From positions 1 through 64,000 of the forward strand of contig JAAZXW010000009.1 in the NCBI GenBank assembly GCA_014239955.1: a DNA stretch of 64,000 bases, written 5' to 3'. Both the position numbers and the translations under genes were made by a program. Below the pieces are notes generated by a model, which made no database searches, had not been told where the DNA came from, and was given only the letters and a program-made list of their open reading frames with translations. Below are positions 38,563-48,866 of this stretch, one piece after another. How positions within the stretch are numbered: the stretch's first letter is position 1; every line of letters starts with the position of its first letter. The stretch is from Methanobacteriota archaeon. Lineage in GTDB: Archaea; Thermoplasmatota; Poseidoniia; Poseidoniales; Thalassarchaeaceae.

Positions 38563-38958
38563 GTGGGCACTTCTCCTAGATCCAGGTGGTCCAATCGAGA
38601 CGACTCTTCATACCAAGTTAGTAAGTCCGAAGTCAAAACCAGAAAAAAGACCAGATTTAGCGAATGGACTAAGCCGAAATCCGACTCATCGGCTCCTATA
38701 CTGATTGTCGGACAGTTGACTAGCCTAGTGTCACTAATGATGTTCCATACTGGGACTGAGTCTTCAGGCCCAGGAAGCACCGAGGGCGCCTCAGTTTGGG
38801 CATTGGGTGAATCCGCTCTCATTGTTACATTAGTTTTCGGACTAATCTCATTTCTGTCCCTTTTCCGAGTATCAATTTCCCACAAGGCACCTAAGCGGAG
38901 GAGAAGAATTGCTAGAGTTTGGCTACTAGCAGTAATCCTTGCTACGCAACTGACTTGA
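38563..38958 (+). CDS. Small membrane protein, unknown
   Basis: Two hydrophobic segments (ILIVGQLTSLVSLMMF; ESALIVTLVFGLISFLSLF). Confidence 0.55.
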   Translation: MGTSPRSRWSNRDDSSYQVSKSEVKTRKKTRFSEWTKPKSDSSAPILIVGQLTSLVSLMMFHTGTESSGPGSTEGASVWALGESALIVTLVFGLISFLSLFRVSISHKAPKRRRRIARVWLLAVILATQLT

Positions 38959-38991
38959 GTGACTTTGCATTGCGACTGCTGGTAATCGTCC

Positions 38992-39855
38992 ATGCACCCC
39001 CTGGCCAGAGTGATATTTGTGATTTCAGGAACAATGACTTTTGTTGGCTTTTTTTTCATGATCACCGGAACCACGATACCTTTCTTCGATTCCCAAGAAG
39101 AAGTGGAAATAGAGTTCGCTTTTTCGGGCCAAAGTGCCACACTACACTTCGAGCAGACTGAATCGCCACCCAACAATGGCTGGGCAGTATACTCTTTTGG
39201 ACAATACTTGGACGGTGATGAGGATGGGATTTGGGATGATTGTGGAATTCTTGAGATATCCCTAACCAACGATTCAGAGGTGAACTTCTTCTATCCCAAT
39301 TGTGATAATTCGACCAAGAGAGAAGAGGTAGCAGACATGATTTACGTAGGTCAACTGTGCTTTGACCCGACCAATGAATCTTCATCTATTTGCATCGAAG
39401 GGAATTACAGTTTCGAATCAAATGTTTTCGTCAAACTCTCCCAAGAGTTCGGGCAAAATGACGACCAATCTCTATTTTCGCGTATTATCGAATGGATCGT
39501 GGATGGTTTTGCCACTGGTAGGACAATTCTTTGCGCCTCTTTTCCCTTGATGATTCTGGGGGCATTCTTAGCCGTCTTACTGTCCGATGAGGACGAGCAA
39601 ACCCCGAAAAAGACAAGTGGAGGCCCCACAGCTGAATGGCGGGCATACTCCCTCACGGGCCAGGAGAGGGGTGACGACGGCCTCCCGAAGGCATTCAGCA
39701 GGCATTCTGAGAAGAAGGATATTTACAGGAAACCAAGGAAAGGAAACGTCCGCGGGGGGGTCCACAAATCTGGGGGGCTCTACTTGGATGGCTGGACAGA
39801 TGAAGACTCCGATGCCGCGTACAAGAAAAAAGTCCAGGATCGTCGGGATAGATGA
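38992..39855 (+). CDS. Membrane protein with extracellular domain, unknown
   Basis: TM MTFVGFFFMITGTTIPF, ~150 aa soluble region, TM LCASFPLMILGAFLAVLL, basic cytoplasmic tail. Confidence 0.65.
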   Translation: MHPLARVIFVISGTMTFVGFFFMITGTTIPFFDSQEEVEIEFAFSGQSATLHFEQTESPPNNGWAVYSFGQYLDGDEDGIWDDCGILEISLTNDSEVNFFYPNCDNSTKREEVADMIYVGQLCFDPTNESSSICIEGNYSFESNVFVKLSQEFGQNDDQSLFSRIIEWIVDGFATGRTILCASFPLMILGAFLAVLLSDEDEQTPKKTSGGPTAEWRAYSLTGQERGDDGLPKAFSRHSEKKDIYRKPRKGNVRGGVHKSGGLYLDGWTDEDSDAAYKKKVQDRRDR

Positions 39856-39856
39856 G

Positions 39857-40012
39857 TCAACGCAAGATTGGCAGCAGCATCAGGAAGATTCCCACGATCA
39901 CCATCGCCACTACGACTCGACGGAGAAAATCGAAGATAGAATCCAGAACCATGCCGCTATACGAGCCACGTCCCTTGCCGACATAGATTCGAGGGGGCTC
40001 TTCCTCGTCCAT
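39857..40012 (-). CDS. 51-aa single-TM membrane micro-protein (not in supplied ORF track)
   Basis: Manual translation: MDEEEPPRIYVGKGRGSYSGMVLDSIFDFLRRVVVAMVIVGIFLMLLPILR*; ATG immediately follows the nadE TAG. Confidence 0.65.
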   Translation of the reverse strand: MDEEEPPRIYVGKGRGSYSGMVLDSIFDFLRRVVVAMVIVGIFLMLLPILR

Positions 40013-40804
40013 CTAATTCCCTCTATCATCAGAATTTAGTTTGAATACGGGGATGCGGCTCATCTTGTGCAAGTTGGTTGTATGCAACCCCATGTATATC
40101 TCTAAGACTTCCTGCTCACGTTCTGATATATCCGATTCCGATGGTTTTTCTGCCTCCTTCATCGCCCACTCAAGCTCTTCGTAAGAAGCACCGATCTGCT
40201 CCTCATCGGTCCTCCCATCACCCCACAAACCGTCCGTGGGAGGAGTTTCTCGGATTTCCTTTAGAATTTCCAATTCCTCCCCTATCGCATACACATCCGA
40301 CTTGAATAAATCAGCAATGGGGGAGATGTCCACACCTCCATCCCCGTATTTGGTGAAGAACCCGACTCCGAAGTCCTCTACTTTGTTACCCGTTCCAACT
40401 ACAATGCCGTTGTTAGACCCAGCAATGGCATACAAGGTTGTCATCCGTAACCTAGCACGGGAGTTAGCAAGGGATAATTCGGAAATCCCATCTTCCCTCA
40501 ATTCTGAGCAAAACTTGTCGTAGGTCGAAGATAGATCGAAATCCCTACTCTCGACATTCCCCCACTTCGACTTCATCCATTCAATGTGGCTATTCGAGAG
40601 TTCATACTGCAACGGGTCCTGGTGGATTGGCATATTCAGAACAACGGTTTCCATCCCTGTCATTGCCGAGAGGGTGGAGGTCACTGCCGAATCTATTCCT
40701 CCCGAAACTCCAACTACTAGAGTCTCGATGCCATTACCTTCGGCGTAATCCTTGATCCAAATGGAGATTTCCTCAGCTATTTTTCCCCAGTCTTTCACAC
40801 TCAC
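40013..40804 (-). CDS. nadE: NAD+ synthase
   Basis: LVVGVSGGIDSAVTSTL, VVGTGNKVEDFGVGFFTKYGDGGVDISPIADLFKSDVYAIG. Confidence 0.95.
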   Translation of the reverse strand: MSVKDWGKIAEEISIWIKDYAEGNGIETLVVGVSGGIDSAVTSTLSAMTGMETVVLNMPIHQDPLQYELSNSHIEWMKSKWGNVESRDFDLSSTYDKFCSELREDGISELSLANSRARLRMTTLYAIAGSNNGIVVGTGNKVEDFGVGFFTKYGDGGVDISPIADLFKSDVYAIGEELEILKEIRETPPTDGLWGDGRTDEEQIGASYEELEWAMKEAEKPSESDISEREQEVLEIYMGLHTTNLHKMSRIPVFKLNSDDRGN

Positions 40805-40811
40805 ACTCTCC

Positions 40812-41474
40812 CTAGTGGCAAGCCATGCCGTATTTCTTCAGACGCCAGTAATTGTAAGGCCATGGGGTAAGGAAGCCAACAAACAGCATCAACGGCACTG
40901 CAGCATAATTCAGACCCAATTCTCCTTTTGTGAACAGGAGGTCAGTAAACTCCATCGAGATTTCCATCATTAGCATCGAGATGAAAGACATTCCCAGTGC
41001 GGTAGACAATGCGGTGCGAAAATCCATCTGACCTCGAATAAGGAGGAACGTCTCAAGCATCACACTCGTTGCTAGACCATTGATTAGTGGGAGAATTGCA
41101 AAGAAGTACCATTTGCTAGAATATAACTCCAAATCTGCAGTTATCCCGGAGTAGGAGTAGTATGCTAGAGTCCCGAATTCTCCTGCTGCACATCCAACCA
41201 GACACCACTTGGTATTGTTTGCAGATCTCCTCCAAACGCTCCTATCCCCCCAGTGGAAATCCTCTGCCTCTCCATCTACGGAGTAACCAATTGACCTGAT
41301 CGCCCCACTTAGGAGGTCTTTGGAAACGTCCTCGTGATGGATGATCGCCGATCCATCGAGATGGCTGACTTCTGCCGAAGAAACCCCCCTTACCCCTTCT
41401 AGAACATTTCTAACTCGATTGGAGCACCCATCGCAAGTCATTCCTCCAACGTCAAGGCGAATCGTCTCTGTCAC
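40812..41474 (-). CDS. Heavy-metal-associated domain fused to DUF4396-like membrane domain
   Basis: LDVGGMTCDGCSNRVRNVLEGVRGV HMA motif; multi-TM ALSTALGMSFISMLMMEISMEFTD...TPWPYNYWRLKKYG. Confidence 0.8.
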   Translation of the reverse strand: MTETIRLDVGGMTCDGCSNRVRNVLEGVRGVSSAEVSHLDGSAIIHHEDVSKDLLSGAIRSIGYSVDGEAEDFHWGDRSVWRRSANNTKWCLVGCAAGEFGTLAYYSYSGITADLELYSSKWYFFAILPLINGLATSVMLETFLLIRGQMDFRTALSTALGMSFISMLMMEISMEFTDLLFTKGELGLNYAAVPLMLFVGFLTPWPYNYWRLKKYGMACH

Positions 41475-41578
41475 GCTCCCAACTAACGCTTAGGGCATTT
41501 GAAGTCTTGCAAATTTGTAATTTTCATCCCTATTTCTTCCCCCTCAAGTTCAAGACGAACTCATCTGTCGCTTGACCG

Positions 41579-44500
41579 ATGGTTGTGCCCAACTCACCTG
41601 GTAATCTAGACCCTGTGTCTTTGGAGAACTCTCTAATGGAGTCGTGGGGGGAAGAATCAACATTCTCGGAATCAATCGAATCAAGGAGGGACCTAGAGTC
41701 ACCTTTCACCTTCCTCGAGGGCCCTCCAACGGCTAACGGCCGTCCCGGTATTCACCACGTCCTCTCTAGGCTGTTCAAGGACATGGTTTGCCGATGGAAG
41801 ACAATGGAGGGGCATGTTGTCGAGAGAAAGGGTGGCTGGGACACTCACGGTCTTCCCGTTGAGATAGAGGTTCAGAAACAACTTGACCTAATGTCGAATG
41901 AGGCAATTGAGAATTACGGAATGGAGGCCTTCAACCAGAAATGTAAGGAAAGCGTTTGGACATACGAGGAGGCCTGGAGGGAGATGACCGAGAGAATGGG
42001 ATTCTGGGTCGACATGGAAGATCCATACGTCACTCTTAACGATGAGTACATCGAGTCTGCATGGTGGTCCCTGAGGCAGATGTTCGATAAAGGACTTCTT
42101 TTCAGAGGTCACAAGGTTCTCCCCTACTGCCCTCAGACCGGAACTAGCTATTCCACCCACGAAGTCTCACTTGGGTACAAGGAGGTGTCCGAACCCGCAG
42201 TTTTTGTCAAGTTCAAACTGGAATCCGACGAAGCCTCGATTCTTGCGTGGACCACTACTCCCTGGACACTTCCCGGCAATGTCGGTCTTGCTGTAGGGCC
42301 CGAGGTAACTTACTGCAGGGTGAGAATCACCGAGCCTCCCTCGGAATCATGGGAAGGCCGAGGTGGGGCCGAGGTCGGAGAGGAGATCATCCTCGCGAAG
42401 GATTTGATCGGCAGCGTCCTCAGAAACCATGCCGACGTGATAGCGGAGTTCCCCGGTTCCGAATTAGTTGGAAGGGCTTACTCTCCGCTTTTCCCCGGAG
42501 CCATCGATCGCGGAGAATCGAAGGCCGCCTGGACAGTAGTTGCTGCCGATTTCGTAACGACAACCGATGGAACTGGAGTTGTCCATACTGCAGTGATGTA
42601 CGGCGAGGACGACTACAGACTAGGAATGGAAAAGGGATTCCCCGCACAACACACCGTTGGAATGGACGGAGCTTTCGTCAAAGGGACTCACGAAAAACTC
42701 GATGGCCGCTATGTCAAGGAATGCGATGACGACATCATCAATCTTCTAGTGGATAATGGGTTACTGTACAGGGAGCACACCTACACACACGACTATCCCC
42801 ATTGTTGGAGAACCGACCATCCGCTTCTGTACTATGCAATGGACAGTTGGTTTGTCAGAATGACTGCTGTGCGGGAGCAGATACTCGCTCACAATGAAAG
42901 TGTGGAGTGGGCTCCAGAGTGGACTGGGACGAAGAGGATGGGGGAGTGGCTATCCAACATCAAGGACTGGGCGATAAGCAGGGAGAGATTCTGGGGGACA
43001 CCGTTACCAGTTTGGATTTGTCCTGATTGCAGTTTCGAGCACTGTATTGGGAGCATCGAGGAGATGACCTCCATGAAAACAGCGTCTTCTCCACAACCCC
43101 CTGAGTTGCATCGTCCATACGTGGACGACGTCAGACTTGTCTGCCCATCGGAAGAATGCCAAGGGGAAATGGTCAGGGAGCCGTATGTGATGGATTGTTG
43201 GTTCGACTCCGGTTGCGCTTCTTTCGCCCAGTGGCATTACCCTTTCGAGAATGATGAGAAATTCTCCGGCTCATTCCCAGTGGACTATATCTGCGAGGCT
43301 GTAGACCAGACCAGAGGTTGGTTCTACTCTCTTCTGGCCGTAGCGACAACCGTGTTTGACGAGCCCTGTTACAGGCGCTGCCTTTCTCTTGGCCACATCC
43401 TCGACAAGGAAGGCAAGAAAATGAGCAAGTCCAAGGGCAATGTTGTCAATCCTTGGGACCACTTCAACAAGGAGGGAGCCGATTCTATCAGGTGGTACAT
43501 GACTACCCAGAGTGCCCCATGGTCACCGACAAATTTCGATCCTAATGGAGTAAGGGAGTCATACGCAAAGATGTTCCTCACTCTCTGGAATGTCTATAGA
43601 TTCCATGCCGACTACGCTTCACTCGATGGCTTTGACCCAGAAGACCAGTCTGGATTTGTTCCTCCAGCTGACCGGAGCCCGCTAGATAGGTGGATTCTCT
43701 CTAAGGTCACGGAAATGGCAGACGGATTCCACCAAAACTTCGTCTCATGGGACTTCCACAAGGCTGGGAGAGGCTTGGAGGACTTCGTCGTCAATGACCT
43801 TTCAAACTGGTATGTGAGAAGATCCAGGAGAAGACTCTGGGAAGAGTCAGACAGCAATGACAAGAGGGCTTGCCAACACACCTTGCACGAAGTCCTCTTG
43901 ATTGTATGCAGGCTAATGGCCCCAGTCTCGCCATTCATGCCAGATGCCATCCACAGAGGCCTAACGGGAAACTCAGTCCACTTGGCAGACTGGCCAATTG
44001 GCTCAGACCTTGTGGACCGCTCGCTACCCACTCGTGACTTCGGGATAGAGCAGGAAATGTCGCTGGTTCGCTCCCTTGCGGAGGCCGGGAGGAGGATTCG
44101 GGTCGAATCCAACAGGAGACAGAGGCTACCCTGCCAAACAGGATGGATAGTCGGTGGCCCCGACGTCTCGAGATTCAATGACATTCTAGCAGAGGAGCTG
44201 AACGTCGAGGTACTAACTACCGAGGTCGACCTAGATGCCTTCCAGAAGATAGTCCTCGAACCGAATAGGAAGGTCCTAGGTGCGAAGTGCCGCTCCGACC
44301 TGCCTTCCGTACTGGCCCAACTGGATCTGTCCGACCCAGAGGAACTCCTGCTGGAGATAGAGGCAGGAATAGCCGCTCTAGGCGGTTATGAGATAACGAT
44401 GGATGACATAGAGGTAAGGAGGGCGGAGAAAGAAGGCTTCGCCGCTCAAACGCTCTCCTTCGATGAGGGCGATGTCTCAATCGTGCTCGACATGCACACC

Positions 44501-44761
44501 GATTCTTCTCTCTTGTCCAAGGGCATGGCCAGGGACATCACACGCCGGATCCAAGCCAAGCGTAAGGAAATGGATCTCCAAGTTGAGTCCTCGATCAGTC
44601 TCTCGGTATGGGTTGAGGGACTGACATTGGAAAACAGTGATTGGGAGCACGTGACCACAGAGACGAGGGCAGGGGAGCACTCGCTGAACCAGGGAAAAAA
44701 ACCCAGTGATGCTGATACCTTCGAGGTCGACGGGACCACTGTGTCATTCCAGATTCAGTGA
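41579..44761 (+). CDS. ileS: Isoleucyl-tRNA synthetase
   Basis: GPPTANGRPGIHHVLSR (HIGH-like), KKMSKSKGNVVNPW (KMSKS), 1060 aa class I architecture. Confidence 0.96.
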   Translation: MVVPNSPGNLDPVSLENSLMESWGEESTFSESIESRRDLESPFTFLEGPPTANGRPGIHHVLSRLFKDMVCRWKTMEGHVVERKGGWDTHGLPVEIEVQKQLDLMSNEAIENYGMEAFNQKCKESVWTYEEAWREMTERMGFWVDMEDPYVTLNDEYIESAWWSLRQMFDKGLLFRGHKVLPYCPQTGTSYSTHEVSLGYKEVSEPAVFVKFKLESDEASILAWTTTPWTLPGNVGLAVGPEVTYCRVRITEPPSESWEGRGGAEVGEEIILAKDLIGSVLRNHADVIAEFPGSELVGRAYSPLFPGAIDRGESKAAWTVVAADFVTTTDGTGVVHTAVMYGEDDYRLGMEKGFPAQHTVGMDGAFVKGTHEKLDGRYVKECDDDIINLLVDNGLLYREHTYTHDYPHCWRTDHPLLYYAMDSWFVRMTAVREQILAHNESVEWAPEWTGTKRMGEWLSNIKDWAISRERFWGTPLPVWICPDCSFEHCIGSIEEMTSMKTASSPQPPELHRPYVDDVRLVCPSEECQGEMVREPYVMDCWFDSGCASFAQWHYPFENDEKFSGSFPVDYICEAVDQTRGWFYSLLAVATTVFDEPCYRRCLSLGHILDKEGKKMSKSKGNVVNPWDHFNKEGADSIRWYMTTQSAPWSPTNFDPNGVRESYAKMFLTLWNVYRFHADYASLDGFDPEDQSGFVPPADRSPLDRWILSKVTEMADGFHQNFVSWDFHKAGRGLEDFVVNDLSNWYVRRSRRRLWEESDSNDKRACQHTLHEVLLIVCRLMAPVSPFMPDAIHRGLTGNSVHLADWPIGSDLVDRSLPTRDFGIEQEMSLVRSLAEAGRRIRVESNRRQRLPCQTGWIVGGPDVSRFNDILAEELNVEVLTTEVDLDAFQKIVLEPNRKVLGAKCRSDLPSVLAQLDLSDPEELLLEIEAGIAALGGYEITMDDIEVRRAEKEGFAAQTLSFDEGDVSIVLDMHTDSSLLSKGMARDITRRIQAKRKEMDLQVESSISLSVWVEGLTLENSDWEHVTTETRAGEHSLNQGKKPSDADTFEVDGTTVSFQIQ

Positions 44762-44774
44762 CTAGTGACTGTGG

Positions 44775-46199
44775 CTATTCCAAGAGGTATGCCACAGGAA
44801 GCACCATCTCGACCCCGAAGAGAGGGTCTGGGTCGGTTGAGTCATGGTATGCGATGAACGACCCCCCATCAGGTAGAATCCCCATGCTCGCAAAGTCAAA
44901 TCTGATGTCATTACCCGCCCCCGAGGTCGAATCCAGGTCCCCTTGCCCTAGATACGTGAGCATGTCCGGTTCCATGCTATGCGAGAATCCACGGACGTGG
45001 TAGGCGACATCGACATCGGGCCCATCCGCGCTCTGGAACCTCACGTTCAGCACGAAAAGGTCGTGAACTCCGCTGGAGTGAAACTCCCACTCCTCGATCT
45101 CCGTGGCCTTCTCGGACAAGTTGTATGTCCGGTTCTCCCATGTCTCGCCCCCGTCCCACGACATCATGTGAACCAGGGAGGTCTGTCCCGCGATGACGCA
45201 ATGGAGGGCAGTAGAAGAGTCGAAGGAGCAGTACTGCGAGGGCAGTGAGGATCCATTTCGGGTGACTCCGGTCCACCAGTTCAGGGACGTGTCTAGGTAG
45301 GCATCGCTACCATCGATGAAGTAGCTCGGGAAGTACAGGCCGCCCGATGGGACGGGAAAGGCCCTCATCTCCTTATGCGGCTTGGTGAAGTCCCACTCAT
45401 TGCCGAGGTTGTCAGGGTTTAGATCGACCTCCATCACGTCGAGGTTTTCGTCCCTGTCCGGGAAGCCGAAGTAGTCGTAGTTCAACCCGTCAGTTGAGAT
45501 CTGCCCACCTACATTCTGGACCTGATGCCAGAAGTTGGAAATGACCAGACTGGCCCATGGTCCGTTGCCGTACAGCCCCCCGTTGATGGGACCAACCACC
45601 TCAACCTGCCAAGAGCGATCGTAGAAAGGCTCGGGAGTCCTGTTGAAGCACCAGCTCCACTCCGCGTCCTCCGCGTCATAGAAGAAAGCGTAGAACTGAT
45701 CCGCACCGCTTGAACTAGGGTATGGGAACCAGCCCATGGAGATCAGGTCACCGTTCGTCGCCTGCACGATGCTACCTTCGCCCAATCCCTCTTGACCTGG
45801 GACCGTTGGCTTTGGCTCCATGCATCCTATCTGCGAGAAAATTGAGGGCTGGTACTCCTGCCAAGTCAAACCCCTGTCCTCCGACCATGTGGGATACTCT
45901 CCCCCGAAGTTGAGGATCCAACCCTCTTTAGTCGCTGCCAGGTAGTGCTCGCAGCAGTTCCCCCCGTGCGCGTTTCCGAAGACCGACCAAGTCGCGTTGC
46001 CCCATGTCTGATTCTCCACCGGGTCAGCCACAACGAAGTCCCGGGGGTCCTCTTGGCCACTCGGGTCAATCAAGTAGTAGTCCCGATCCCAGTCGACTCC
46101 CTCTTCCTTAGATGTCATTTCCTCCAGACATCCCGGCATTACGATCATCAGTGCCATAGCGAGGGAGGCTATGTTACGTCTCGTACTCGGTGAGGTCAC
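44775..46199 (-). CDS. Lipoprotein with BNR/sialidase-like repeats
   Basis: Lipobox MPGCLEE; WSEDRGLTWQEY and SWDGGETWENRTY Asp-box-like motifs. Confidence 0.65.
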   Translation of the reverse strand: MTSPSTRRNIASLAMALMIVMPGCLEEMTSKEEGVDWDRDYYLIDPSGQEDPRDFVVADPVENQTWGNATWSVFGNAHGGNCCEHYLAATKEGWILNFGGEYPTWSEDRGLTWQEYQPSIFSQIGCMEPKPTVPGQEGLGEGSIVQATNGDLISMGWFPYPSSSGADQFYAFFYDAEDAEWSWCFNRTPEPFYDRSWQVEVVGPINGGLYGNGPWASLVISNFWHQVQNVGGQISTDGLNYDYFGFPDRDENLDVMEVDLNPDNLGNEWDFTKPHKEMRAFPVPSGGLYFPSYFIDGSDAYLDTSLNWWTGVTRNGSSLPSQYCSFDSSTALHCVIAGQTSLVHMMSWDGGETWENRTYNLSEKATEIEEWEFHSSGVHDLFVLNVRFQSADGPDVDVAYHVRGFSHSMEPDMLTYLGQGDLDSTSGAGNDIRFDFASMGILPDGGSFIAYHDSTDPDPLFGVEMVLPVAYLLE

Positions 46200-46247
46200 G
46201 AACTGCCGTAATGATGGTATTATATCGCACTTTCACAGAATTGATGA

Positions 46248-47681
46248 CTACTCAATCCTCCATGCCACCCCGTTCGGACCATCCTCGACGATAACCCCCA
46301 TGCCTGCTAGCTCGTCTCGTATTTCGTCAGCCCGCCCCCAGTCCTTGGCTTTCCTTGCACCCTCCCTCTCAGCAAGCAGACTCACGACCTTGGGGGCAAC
46401 TCGGTCCTTCACGCTCTCGTGGCTTTCCATTCTAGCTAGGACTTTCTCATTGGTTGGGAGAAGTCCGAGTACATCCCCAGCGAATTCAGAGATCCAACCG
46501 ACAGCACCTGCAATCTCCTCTCCTCTTCCCGATGAGTTGAGAATTCCTCGTAGCCACTTGGCCACTGCTTGGACCTCGACTAGAGCAATTCTGGTGTTGA
46601 AGTCGTCATTCATTCCCTCCTCAAACCTCTTCGCTGCATCTACTAATTCAGGGAAATCGCCCCACTCCCCGCTCCCATGTTTCGACAACCCTTCCCCATA
46701 GCAAGTGACAAGTCGATTGTGATGGGCCTCGGAGTCATCAATCATTACTTGGTTGAAATCGACAGGCTGCCGGTATGGCGCGTTAATCAGAGTGTACCTG
46801 AGTACAAGTGGGTCAACATTCTCCAATGCATCTGAGATGGTCCAGAAATTGCCCAGGGACTTGCTCATCTTCTCCCCATCGATGTTGATCATTCCATTGT
46901 GGACCCAATACTGGACGACTGGTTCGTGCCCCAGACAGCACTCGGACTGGAAAATCTCCGCCTCATGATGTGGGAATAATAGGTCAGTGCCTCCGCCATG
47001 GATATCGAATCTCTCACCGAGATGCTTGAGTGACATTGCAGAGCACTCAATGTGCCATCCGGGCCTCCCCTCCCCCCATGGGCTTTCCCAGAAAGGCTCA
47101 CCCGGTTTGGCCATCTTCCACAAAGCGAAGTCTCGGTGGTCCCTCTTGCCAGAACCGGTTTTGGCCACCCTCCCGCCGGCTCCGGATCTCACCATCTCCA
47201 GGGTTTGGCCTGTTAGTTGCCCGTACTTCTCCGGTGAAGTGTCTATTTCGAAGTAAACCCCATCCTCAGCCAGATATGCATGCCCCTTCTCGATCAGGGT
47301 CTCGACCATCCCGATGATTTCCGGGATGGTCTCTGTGACTCTGGGGTAAGCATCTGCCCTGATTACGTTCAGGGCATCCATCGACTCGAAATAATCGGAG
47401 ATATTCCTATTCGCGACTTCCAGGAAGTCAACCCCCTCTTCATTGGCGGCAGCGATAATTTTGTCATCGACATCAGTGAAGTTGGTGATGTAGCTAACTT
47501 CGAATCCACTCTTTCGGAGCCATCTCACTATTATGTCGAAGGAGATTGCTTGCCTAGCATGTCCAATATGGCTCGGCGAATAGGGGGTTATCCCACACGC
47601 GTAAAGGCCAACCTTGCCATCCTCGATGGTCTCCAATTCCCTCTTTGTCCGAGATCGAGTGTCGAAAACCCTCACTGCCAC
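46248..47681 (-). CDS. cysS: Cysteinyl-tRNA synthetase
   Basis: YACGITPYSPSHIGHARQAISFDII, GWHIECSAM, KMSKSLGNF. Confidence 0.96.
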   Translation of the reverse strand: MAVRVFDTRSRTKRELETIEDGKVGLYACGITPYSPSHIGHARQAISFDIIVRWLRKSGFEVSYITNFTDVDDKIIAAANEEGVDFLEVANRNISDYFESMDALNVIRADAYPRVTETIPEIIGMVETLIEKGHAYLAEDGVYFEIDTSPEKYGQLTGQTLEMVRSGAGGRVAKTGSGKRDHRDFALWKMAKPGEPFWESPWGEGRPGWHIECSAMSLKHLGERFDIHGGGTDLLFPHHEAEIFQSECCLGHEPVVQYWVHNGMINIDGEKMSKSLGNFWTISDALENVDPLVLRYTLINAPYRQPVDFNQVMIDDSEAHHNRLVTCYGEGLSKHGSGEWGDFPELVDAAKRFEEGMNDDFNTRIALVEVQAVAKWLRGILNSSGRGEEIAGAVGWISEFAGDVLGLLPTNEKVLARMESHESVKDRVAPKVVSLLAEREGARKAKDWGRADEIRDELAGMGVIVEDGPNGVAWRIE

Positions 47682-47707
47682 TGCCTATTGACGTGGCACT
47701 TCTGACA

Positions 47708-48397
47708 TCAACCTCTCGCTGCTTCCACAAGGGCAGAGAACAGTAAGCCATGCCCTTTGCGCTCGGGGTGCCACTGAACTCCGATGCAGAAACGCTTGTC
47801 GTCCCTTTCCACCCCTTCAATCAGTCCATCGTGCTCGGCCCTGGCCGAAACGGTCAGGCTCCCGGGGTCTGATACTCCTTGGTGATGTAGGGAGTTCACG
47901 GTGAATGAATTGCCCATTAGGCTGGCTAGCAGCGAATTCTCCTCGACAATGACTCCGTGTTCAGTAGATTCTCCAGCGAAGCCACCATGACCCTCGTGCC
48001 CCGGCGTCGTGTCGAGATGCTGGTGCATCTTCCCTCCATGGGCAACGCTGAGGATCTGCATGCCCCTGCAAATCCCGAGAAGGGGCATGTCCCTGTCCAG
48101 TGCTTCCTTGATTAGCCCCATTTCTGAATAATCCTGCTCCGGGTAGAACTCAGTAGTCATGGCCCCTGGCTCCTCGTTGTAGTTCGCAGGGGAGATGTCA
48201 GGGCCCCCCGAAACTATCAGGCCATCAATCGACCCCAGAAGAACCGTCATGTCACCGGCTGGCGGGATGATTAGGGGAACCCCCCCGGCTTTGCTGACCA
48301 TTGAGATGTAGGCAGAGGGTAAGATTGCAGCATTTCTCTTCCAGTTCCCGTAGGATGTATCCTTGATGAAGCAGGTGATGCCAATCACAGGATTCAT
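47708..48397 (-). CDS. Peptidase C26 / gamma-glutamyl-GABA hydrolase-like GATase
   Basis: PVIGITCF, LPLLGICRGMQILSVAHGGKMHQHL-type motif, VNSLHHQGV, GVQWHPE; internal start Met at 48397. Confidence 0.9.
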   Translation of the reverse strand: MNPVIGITCFIKDTSYGNWKRNAAILPSAYISMVSKAGGVPLIIPPAGDMTVLLGSIDGLIVSGGPDISPANYNEEPGAMTTEFYPEQDYSEMGLIKEALDRDMPLLGICRGMQILSVAHGGKMHQHLDTTPGHEGHGGFAGESTEHGVIVEENSLLASLMGNSFTVNSLHHQGVSDPGSLTVSARAEHDGLIEGVERDDKRFCIGVQWHPERKGHGLLFSALVEAARG

Positions 48398-48798
48398 TCG
48401 ATCACCGATGATTCTCGTTGTAGTCGAGCATACCTGAATGACCTGACTCCCACTACCGTGAACGAGATTCCAATCTGAAGTAGCAGAAGGTGTGAGACAA
48501 TAGTCAGCCATGTCATCCCTCCGAATCCAGTTATTACCCTCGCTCCCCCTAATACCATGGCCAGTGCCACTATCATGCATGCATGCATGTAGTGGTGTCT
48601 GTTGGGGGGGTTACTCTCGGAGAGAAGTCCAAGTAGCAGCATTGGCATTCCCATGAATGCTGGAATTAGAGCAGTAATCGATGGGGGTTCCGAGCTTTGG
48701 ATAAAGTAGGCAATCACCCCCCATGCACATAGCACTGCGCCATTCAGGATAGCAATCCGGGGGATGGTCATGCCGAATACTCTGAATTCTTCGCTCAT
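48394..48798 (-). CDS. Small membrane protein (about 4 TM), unknown
   Basis: Hydrophobic segments; overlap with downstream peptidase C26 start. Confidence 0.65.
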   Translation of the reverse strand: MSEEFRVFGMTIPRIAILNGAVLCAWGVIAYFIQSSEPPSITALIPAFMGMPMLLLGLLSESNPPNRHHYMHACMIVALAMVLGGARVITGFGGMTWLTIVSHLLLLQIGISFTVVGVRSFRYARLQRESSVIE

Positions 48799-48866
48799 AG
48801 ACTATCCTGGAATAGGCATCTAATGAATTTCTCCCTTAGTGATTCTAACTAAGGATTTTGATTGTC

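Noticed and set aside
38526-39269. 247-aa minus-strand ORF
   Set aside because: Overlaps two plus-strand ORFs with clear TM segments; its own translation is low-complexity and not domain-like, so treated as an antisense artefact.
48574-48589. CATGCATGCATGCATG simple repeat
   Set aside because: Short tetranucleotide run inside a coding region for a small membrane protein; no further structure.
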